From Parcubacteria group bacterium (GTDB lineage: Bacteria; Patescibacteriota; Minisyncoccia; UBA6257; JACRHW01), in NCBI GenBank assembly GCA_016211955.1, contig JACRHX010000031.1:1-16386 (forward strand): DNA of 16,386 nucleotides, read 5' to 3'. Below the pieces are notes generated by a model that worked only from the letters and a program-made list of their open reading frames with translations, had not been told where the DNA came from and searched no databases. The position numbers and the translations under genes were made by a program. This document shows positions 11,942 through 16,386 of the stretch, one piece after another. Position 1 is the stretch's first letter. Each line of letters begins with the position of its first letter.

Positions 11942-13435
11942 TTATTTTTTAAATAAATTTTTCTTCAAAATTTCCTTTGCTACTTCTGGGTTTGCGGCAC
12001 CTTTTGTTTTTTTCATGAATTGACCGACGAGAAACTGAAGAGATGCCTCCTTACCCTTTTTATAATCTGCTACCGCACCAGGAAACTCTGCTATTACTTC
12101 TTTTGTAACCGTTTCAAGCGCACCCTCGTCGTTTACCTGTTTCAACCCTTTTTCTTCGATAATTGTCTGGCATTCTGCGCCGGTCTCAAACATTTCTCGC
12201 AACACATCCTTTGCAACACGGCTTGTAATTTCGCCCTTTGCAAATAACACCACGAGATGCCCAAAATTTTCTGGTGTAATCTTCAATGCCCCCCACTCTA
12301 TTATATCTCCCTCGAGGAAACCGTAAAGATCAGAGACAAGGAAATTGTGTGCCAGCTTTGCAATCTTTTTCCTATCTACACCATGTTCTAATTCTCCCGC
12401 CTCGGAAATACTCTTTTCAAAAAATTCAGCAACCTCTTTTTGTTGTACCAACAGTTCTGCATCTTTAAAATCAAGACCATATTCTTTTGCTAAACGCTCA
12501 AGACGCGCGACGGGTAATTCAGGGAGCGAAGTTACAATATCCTTAATACTGATCTCCTTCAACACCGCCCCACCCAAAGTATGCTCTCCAACGACGAGCG
12601 GAGCAATGTCGGGCTCGGGAAAATAACGATAGTCGTGCGCAGACTCCTTTTTGCGCTGTGAAAAGGTAATGCGTTTATTCTCGTCCCATCCTCGTGTCTC
12701 CTGCACAATCTTTTTTCCTTTACTAAGAAGTTCCGCATGGCGCTCTACTTCATATCGGATGGAATCCCCAACAGAACGAAATGAGTTTAAGTTTTTTATC
12801 TCCACCTTTGTACCCAATTTTTCTTCACCCTCCTTACGTATACTGATGTTCACCTCCACGCGCATCTGCCCCTTATCCATGTTTGCATAAGAAACCCCCA
12901 AGTAGCGCAAGATGAGCTGTAAATTCGAAGCAAACACCTCCGCCTCTTCTGGAGTATGCAATACTGGTTTTGTAACAAGCTCCATCAAAGGTACTCCTGC
13001 ACGATTGTAATCCACCCTTGTCTGAGATTTATCGTCGCTATGTAAAAGCCTTCCTGTATCCTCCTCGAGATGAATTCTCTCAATGTCAAAAGGCCTCTTC
13101 TCTCCCTGTACATAACACTCGAGCATGGCATTCTTTACTAAAGGCTGATCGTACTGAGAAATCTGATACCCCTTAGGAATATCGGGATAAAAATAGTTTT
13201 TACGGTCAAACTTTGTGATATTTCCGAGTTCACCCCCCAACGCAGCTCCTACGCGCAAAACATGCATAATCGCCTTCTCATTCGGCGTAGGGAGCGTACC
13301 AGGATGCGCAAGACAAATAGAACACACATTAACATTAGGGTGCATCTCTTCGGCATTCAAACAATCACAAAACATCTTCGTTTGCGTGCGAAGTTCCGCG
13401 TGAATCTCTAAGCCAATAGTGGTAATGTATTTCAT
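11942..13435 (-). CDS. gatB: Aspartyl/glutamyl-tRNA amidotransferase subunit B
   Basis: Kinase and transamidation-complex subunit that, with GatA and GatC, converts Glu-tRNA-Gln (and Asp-tRNA-Asn) to the amide form. 497 residues, near family length. It begins YITTIGLEIHAELRTQTKMF with zinc cysteines C23, C25, C38 and C41 (FCDC ... CSIC), then NYFYPDIPKGYQISQYDQP, the HLEEDTGRLLH segment, VDYNRAGVPLMELVT, KVEIKNLNSF and DYRYFPEPDIAPL. The C-terminal YqeY-like tRNA-binding tail ends QFLVGQFMKKTKGAANPEVA and KEILKKNLFKK. gatA and gatC are not in the window. No SD; TATAAT (13456-13451) lies so close that the leader would be only about nine bases. Confidence 0.97.
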   Translation of the reverse strand: MKYITTIGLEIHAELRTQTKMFCDCLNAEEMHPNVNVCSICLAHPGTLPTPNEKAIMHVLRVGAALGGELGNITKFDRKNYFYPDIPKGYQISQYDQPLVKNAMLECYVQGEKRPFDIERIHLEEDTGRLLHSDDKSQTRVDYNRAGVPLMELVTKPVLHTPEEAEVFASNLQLILRYLGVSYANMDKGQMRVEVNISIRKEGEEKLGTKVEIKNLNSFRSVGDSIRYEVERHAELLSKGKKIVQETRGWDENKRITFSQRKKESAHDYRYFPEPDIAPLVVGEHTLGGAVLKEISIKDIVTSLPELPVARLERLAKEYGLDFKDAELLVQQKEVAEFFEKSISEAGELEHGVDRKKIAKLAHNFLVSDLYGFLEGDIIEWGALKITPENFGHLVVLFAKGEITSRVAKDVLREMFETGAECQTIIEEKGLKQVNDEGALETVTKEVIAEFPGAVADYKKGKEASLQFLVGQFMKKTKGAANPEVAKEILKKNLFKK

Positions 13436-13450
13436 ATATAATTATCTTCT

Positions 13451-13456
13451 ATTATA
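13451..13456 (-). promoter_or_regulatory. Consensus -10 box of gatB
   Basis: TATAAT on the minus strand ends 15 bases before the gatB ATG, implying a nearly leaderless mRNA. The -35 region would fall in the A/T tract of the preceding terminator and shows no good match. Confidence 0.5.
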
Positions 13457-13469
13457 CCCATAAACAAAA

Positions 13470-13499
13470 AGAAAAAGAAAAAGCCCGCCTGTGCGAGCC
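13470..13499 (-). terminator. Intrinsic terminator of tmk
   Basis: In the minus-strand RNA GGCUCGC pairs with GCGGGCU around ACAG, including one G-U pair, and a run TTTTTCTTTTTC follows. It begins directly after the tmk stop (13501). The pairing is better on the minus strand than on the plus strand. Confidence 0.8.
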
Positions 13500-13500
13500 A

Positions 13501-14262
13501 TTATACATCTCCTCGGGAAAGGTGCATGTGCACTATTTCTACGATTTCTTTGTGAAGCGCGTCCTTTCCCCTCATGCCATCAAGCACCACGACATTCGTC
13601 CTCTGCGACAACTGTTCGGCGAGAAATGCATACGCTTCACGTACACGCTTCAGATACTCACCCTGTTCATAAATGTCGATAGTTTTCCCCGAAAACTCAA
13701 GCCGCGCTACCGCGTGCTCTGCTGGAAGGTCAAAGACAAAAACAAGATCTGGCAGTAGATAAGCAGAACCAAGTATCTGCTTATGCAATTGAATAATATA
13801 TTCCATGGCGGCCTGGCCAGGATGTGCTGCAGAATAATAGGCATGTGTAGAAAGATTAAATCGATCCTGCACCACAATTTTCTGAGCAGCAAGCACCGGA
13901 AAAATCGTCTGCCTTATATCTTCAAGACGATCTAACACAAACAGCTGCTGGCGTTCCTTTTCCTCGAGAGGTTCTCCCTGCCCAATCTTTTGAAGTACTG
14001 GATAAAACACGCTCAAATTTCCCTCGGTCAAATGTTGTTTTGCTTCTAAAACCCACTCGGCACGCACCTGCTGTCTCTCAATCAAGGCGCGAATCATTCT
14101 CCCAAAAATGCCCTGAGAAGGCTCCCTATTTAAAATCACATCGTGTGTAGCGTCTTTTACAAGACGATCGTACAAAAGCTGTGCCTGTGTAGATTTTCCA
14201 CTTCCACTTAACCCTTCGAATAAAATAAATTTTCCTTTTTGTTGATGTAGTACTCCAAACAT
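13501..14262 (-). CDS. tmk: Thymidylate kinase, enlarged
   Basis: Phosphorylates dTMP to dTDP for DNA synthesis. 253 residues, about 40 more than typical bacterial enzymes. P-loop FEGLSGSGKST at 15-25, NREPSQGIFGRMIRALIE where usual enzymes have the REPGGT-type segment, QDRFNLSTHAYYS corresponding to the DRY-x-x-S-x-x-AYQG motif, LPDLVFVFDLP as Walker-B-like strand, and the lid region KTIDIYEQGEYLKRVREAY. The extra length falls mostly between the REP segment and DRF (VLEAKQHLTEGNLSVFYPVL, IGQGEPLEEKERQQL). A divergent tmk is most likely; another dNMP kinase-like enzyme is possible. The ATG follows GGGGAGATG, one of the few core starts with an SD. Confidence 0.85.
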   Translation of the reverse strand: MFGVLHQQKGKFILFEGLSGSGKSTQAQLLYDRLVKDATHDVILNREPSQGIFGRMIRALIERQQVRAEWVLEAKQHLTEGNLSVFYPVLQKIGQGEPLEEKERQQLFVLDRLEDIRQTIFPVLAAQKIVVQDRFNLSTHAYYSAAHPGQAAMEYIIQLHKQILGSAYLLPDLVFVFDLPAEHAVARLEFSGKTIDIYEQGEYLKRVREAYAFLAEQLSQRTNVVVLDGMRGKDALHKEIVEIVHMHLSRGDV

Positions 14263-14327
14263 AATTCATCTCCCCTTCACGTATTGTAAAAATTCTCCTT
14301 CAACTATAACAAATCAAATATTAAACA

Positions 14328-14356
14328 AAAAGCCCTCGTGAACTACAAGGGCTTTT
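14328..14356. terminator. Intrinsic terminator after rplK
   Basis: AAAAGCCCT (14328-14336) pairs perfectly with AGGGCTTTT (14348-14356) across an 11-base loop; both flanks supply U-tracts. On the minus strand it ends the secE-nusG-rplK transcript before tmk. Confidence 0.88.
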
Positions 14357-14368
14357 AAAGAAATCAGG

Positions 14369-14490
14369 AGAACGTACGCATTCGGATGCAGTACGAGGAA
14401 AACGCGAGGAGCGAAGTAAGCTGTACACAAGAAGTACTGCGTTGAGCACCGGAGCGTTTGACGAAGTAATGCGCCGAATGCGTACGTTCT
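14369..14490 (-). repeat. Rod-like 122-nt hairpin fused to the rplK stop codon
   Basis: Perfect 17-bp outer arms: 14369-14385 (ends CATTCGG) and 14474-14490 (starts CCGAATG). Inside them is a stack of short stems: GCAGTAC/GTAATGC (one mismatch), AAACGC/GCGTTT (14400-14405 with 14454-14459), GGAGC/GCACC (one mismatch) and GCTGTAC/GTACTGC (one mismatch), closing on ACAAGAA. They are separated by purine-rich internal loops (GAGGA opposite GACGAA, GA opposite GGA, GAAGTAA opposite GTTGA). Two bases of the rplK stop codon (14489-14490) belong to the outer arm. It precedes the true terminator at 14328-14356. Confidence 0.75.
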
Positions 14491-14914
14491 ATTCTACTAC
14501 CTCGAGACCCATACTACGAGCCGTCCCCGCAATTATCTTTGCTGCCTGTTCCACATCTGTGGTATTCAAATCTTCCATCTTTTTTTCTGCAATACGTACG
14601 AGATCAGCCTTTGTTACTTTTCCTGTTTTTTTCTTTCCAGCCGTCGCAGAACCTTTTTCTATGCCTGCTGCCTTGCGCAACATATCAGATGCGGGAGGAG
14701 TTTTGTATTTAAGCTCGAACGATCGATCTTCAAAAACAGTGATGACCACAGGAATAATATCACCCGTCTTCTCTCTCGTCTCATCATTAAATCGCTTTAC
14801 GAACTCACCAATATTAATTCCGTGCTGACCAAGTGCTGGACCAACAGGAGGTGCTGGAGTTGCTGCACCAGCTGGAAGTTGAAGTTTCAGTGTTGTTTTT
14901 ACTTTTTTTGCCAT
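14489..14914 (-). CDS. rplK: 50S ribosomal protein L11
   Basis: L11 binds the GTPase-associated region of 23S rRNA. 141 residues, the standard length. N-terminal domain KTTLKLQLPAGAATPAPPVG with GPALGQHGINIGEFVKRFN, then FELKYKTPPASDMLRKAAGI, and the RNA-binding C-terminal domain ending AKIIAGTARSMGLEVVE. It follows nusG by 12 bases. In most bacteria rplA (L1) comes next; here a structured hairpin, a terminator and then tmk follow instead. No SD; the leader is AATTATTTATT before ATG. Confidence 0.98.
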   Translation of the reverse strand: MAKKVKTTLKLQLPAGAATPAPPVGPALGQHGINIGEFVKRFNDETREKTGDIIPVVITVFEDRSFELKYKTPPASDMLRKAAGIEKGSATAGKKKTGKVTKADLVRIAEKKMEDLNTTDVEQAAKIIAGTARSMGLEVVE

Positions 14915-14926
14915 AATAAATAATTA

Positions 14927-15478
14927 TTAAACTTTCTTTACCTGTAAGAAATCTAGCTCTATCGGCGTCTCGCGACCAAACATCGACACCAATACTTTTA
15001 CCTTCCCGCGATCCTCATCAATCTCACTCACCTTGCCATCATAATCCTTAAAGGGTCCATCGCTAATTTTTACGATATCACCCACCATAACGTCAAGTTT
15101 AAACTTAGGCTCCTCAAGCCCCATCTTCTGCATAAACATGTTGATCTCTGCATCTGAAAGCGGTGTTGGCTCAGTAGAATCTGCCCCGACGAATCCAGTA
15201 ACACGAGGTGTGTTACGCACTACGTACCATGTTCCTTCATCCATAACCATATTCACCAACACGTAGCCAGGATAAATCTTTTCCTCTGTCACTTTGCGCT
15301 TTCCATTCTTAATTTTCACACTTTTCTCCTTTGGAACGAGAACATTAAAAATTTTGTCCTGCATATCAAAAGACTCGATACGCTGTACCAAGTAGCGTAC
15401 TACCGCGTCTTCATACCCAGAATAGGTATGCACTGCGTACCAGTGTCGTTCTAAAGGAGTTGTCGTCTCTTCTGCCAT
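14927..15478 (-). CDS. nusG: Transcription antitermination/elongation factor NusG
   Basis: Binds RNA polymerase to modulate pausing and, through its KOW domain, contacts Rho or ribosomal protein S10. 183 residues. NGN domain: RHWYAVHTYSGYEDAVVRYL, VLVPKEKSVKIKNGKRKVTE, EKIYPGYVLVNMVMDEGTWY, VRNTPRVTGFVG. KOW domain: VGDIVKISDGPFKDYDGKVS ... FGRETPIELDFLQVKKV. The start is one base after the secE stop, so translation is likely coupled, the usual secE-nusG arrangement. Confidence 0.98.
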   Translation of the reverse strand: MAEETTTPLERHWYAVHTYSGYEDAVVRYLVQRIESFDMQDKIFNVLVPKEKSVKIKNGKRKVTEEKIYPGYVLVNMVMDEGTWYVVRNTPRVTGFVGADSTEPTPLSDAEINMFMQKMGLEEPKFKLDVMVGDIVKISDGPFKDYDGKVSEIDEDRGKVKVLVSMFGRETPIELDFLQVKKV

Positions 15479-15479
15479 A

Positions 15480-15707
15480 CTATTTAACGATATAATTTGT
15501 TAGACCGTAAACAAATCCGGCATCGAGCACCCCCAAAAAGAGCGCCATAAATGCAGAAAGCCCAATAACTACAAAAGTATATTGAATAAGCTGCTTACGT
15601 GAAAGCCAGTTTACTCGTTTAAGTTCAAAAAAAACTTCTTTAATAAAGAGGGAAATTCCCCCAAACATTTTCTTCATACCAGGTAGTAGAAATTCGACTA
15701 TTGTCAT
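15480..15707 (-). CDS. secE: Preprotein translocase subunit SecE
   Basis: Small membrane subunit that stabilises SecY in the SecYEG channel. 75 residues from ATG 15707: an amphipathic segment LFIKEVFFELKRVNWLSRKQ (the conserved E-L-K-K-V-x-W pattern) then one membrane span, about TFVVIGLSAFMALFLGVLDAGF. The start is uncertain: ATG 15677 or 15668 (MKKMFGG, MFGG) would give the shorter N-terminus usual for single-span SecE, and neither has an SD. Codons 4-10 of the long form are part of an inverted repeat whose partner lies upstream (15773-15792). First gene of the secE-nusG-rplK unit. Confidence 0.93.
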   Translation of the reverse strand: MTIVEFLLPGMKKMFGGISLFIKEVFFELKRVNWLSRKQLIQYTFVVIGLSAFMALFLGVLDAGFVYGLTNYIVK

Positions 15708-15792
15708 CGAACTCTAAATTTTAAATTAATTAATTATTTTAATATAGAACCAGTATAGAAGAAAATTTCACTGTCGAATTTTCACTACCTGG
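15679..15792. repeat. 20-bp inverted repeat flanking the secE promoter region
   Basis: 15679-15698 (CCAGGTAGT...AATTCGAC) and 15773-15792 (GTCGAATTT...ACTACCTGG) are reverse complements at 18 of 20 positions, around 74 very AT-rich bases. The interior holds TATACT and TATATT boxes near 15741-15755 on the minus strand that could serve secE. The right-hand arm may lie outside the mRNA, so an RNA hairpin is not assured. Confidence 0.65.
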
Positions 15793-15810
15793 CATAAAAT
15801 TTCCATTTTT

Positions 15811-15831
15811 AAAAGCCCCGCGGGGCTCTTT
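15811..15831 (-). terminator. Intrinsic terminator after gyrB
   Basis: The perfect palindrome AGCCCCGCGGGGCT (15814-15827) is followed on the minus strand by TTTTAAAAAT. It lies between the gyrB-associated hairpin and the secE promoter region and ends the gyrB transcript. Confidence 0.8.
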
Positions 15832-15890
15832 CTCATTAATTATAAGATACCGCGTCTAAACCCTAATGTCAATCCCAAAATCTGGCTCGT

Positions 15891-16015
15891 TAAAACACAT
15901 ATATTTGGATGAAATGCGAGGCGCACATGAGAAACGGACTGAGCTGTATTTCACTGATACAGCGAAGGAGTATCGCAGTGTGCAACGAAGCAGTTTGCCA
16001 AAGATATGTGTTTTA
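15891..16015 (-). repeat. Rod-like 125-nt hairpin containing the gyrB stop codon
   Basis: Outer arms 15891-15908 (TAAAACACATATATTTGG) and 15998-16015 pair over 18 bp with one mismatch. Within them are GAAATGC against GCAGTTTG (imperfect), GCACA/TGTGC, and a closed GCTGTAT/ATACAGC stem. The plus-strand words are set off by GAG on one side and CGAAG on the other. The complete gyrB stop codon (16013-16015) is the end of the outer arm. Size, position and the purine-rich joints match the element behind rplK, although the stem sequences differ. Confidence 0.72.
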
Positions 16016-16386
16016 GATGTCCAAGTTTTTTACTTTTTGTGCATAAGCATTTATGAAGCTCTTACGTGGTGCTACTTCTTCGCCCATCAAAACATCAAAA
16101 CTATGATCTGCTGCTTCAATATCGTCAACGTCAATGCGTTTCAACAGGCGACGCTCTGGATCCATAGTAGTTTCCCAAAGCTGTTCCGGATTCATCTCAC
16201 CAAGACCCTTATAACGACTCACGGAGACGCCTCGCTCACCACCAAGCGAAGCAAGAAGCGTCTCCTTCTCGCTATCATTATACGCATACATAACTTCCTT
16301 TTTACTTTTTTCAATACGATAAAGAGGGGGAACCGCCGCATAGAGGTAGCCCATCTGAATTACCTGGGGGAAATAACGATAAAAAA
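16013..16386 (-). CDS. gyrB: DNA gyrase subunit B, C-terminal part
   Basis: ATPase subunit of DNA gyrase; only the last 124 codons lie in the window and the frame runs off the right edge (FYRYFPQVIQMGYLYAAVPP at the edge). The Toprim-side tail is clear: PPLYRIEKSKKEVMYAYNDS, then VSRYKGLGEMNPEQLWETTM, DPERRLLKRIDVDDIEAADH and the terminal FDVLMGEEVAPRKSFINAYA, ending KNLDI, the usual GyrB terminus. ParE has related motifs, but the short KNLDI-type end without extension favours GyrB. Its stop is built into the hairpin at 15891-16015. Confidence 0.95.
   Translation of the reverse strand, partial: FYRYFPQVIQMGYLYAAVPPLYRIEKSKKEVMYAYNDSEKETLLASLGGERGVSVSRYKGLGEMNPEQLWETTMDPERRLLKRIDVDDIEAADHSFDVLMGEEVAPRKSFINAYAQKVKNLDI

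Noticed and set aside
8468..15877. Shared 13-mer AATGTCAATCCCA at 8468 and 15865, near two hairpin elements
   Set aside because: A 13-base match is expected by chance a few times in a window of this size, and its position relative to the two elements differs.

Overview
The window looks like a chromosomal segment from a member of the Candidate Phyla Radiation (Patescibacteria, probably a parcubacterial lineage). The evidence is compact housekeeping genes, mostly SD-less AT-rich starts on the core genes, a threonyl-tRNA synthetase without its N-terminal TGS domain, a PaaX-like regulator of the kind common in these genomes, and an rplK with no rplA behind it. Standard stop codons fit every gene. 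The lineage is inferred from gene content; no 16S rRNA or tRNA gene was recognised.

Layout. 1-1432: an accessory block on the minus strand, holding the start of a gene that leaves the window, a DUF218/YdcF-like protein, a small CxxC protein and a DUF1399/GRDP-like protein. The last two have near-ideal sigma70-type promoters, each abutted by the same 24-nt palindromic box. 1711-7610: rnhB (minus), diverging from dnaE and thrS (plus). 7676-8357: a two-gene minus-strand operon (an exported protein and a small unknown). 8615-10125: a frameshifted PaaX-like regulator gene followed by miaA, which carries a palindromic repeat inside its reading frame. 10161-11939: five short, charged, coil-rich genes behind gatB, three of them apparently broken. 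11942-14262: gatB and tmk. 14489-15707: secE-nusG-rplK. 16013-16386: the 3' end of gyrB.

The core genes cover replication (dnaE, rnhB, gyrB, tmk), translation (thrS, gatB, miaA, rplK) and transcription/secretion (nusG, secE), and all are intact. About seven apparent frame or start lesions fall only in the accessory genes. Between genes there are long imperfect hairpins of 122-165 nt, two of which begin inside the stop codon of the gene before them (rplK and gyrB). The most interesting signals are the twin operator-promoters at 884-930 and 1386-1432, the stop-codon-fused rod-like hairpins, the palindrome inserted in miaA, and the concentration of lesions in the accessory genes.
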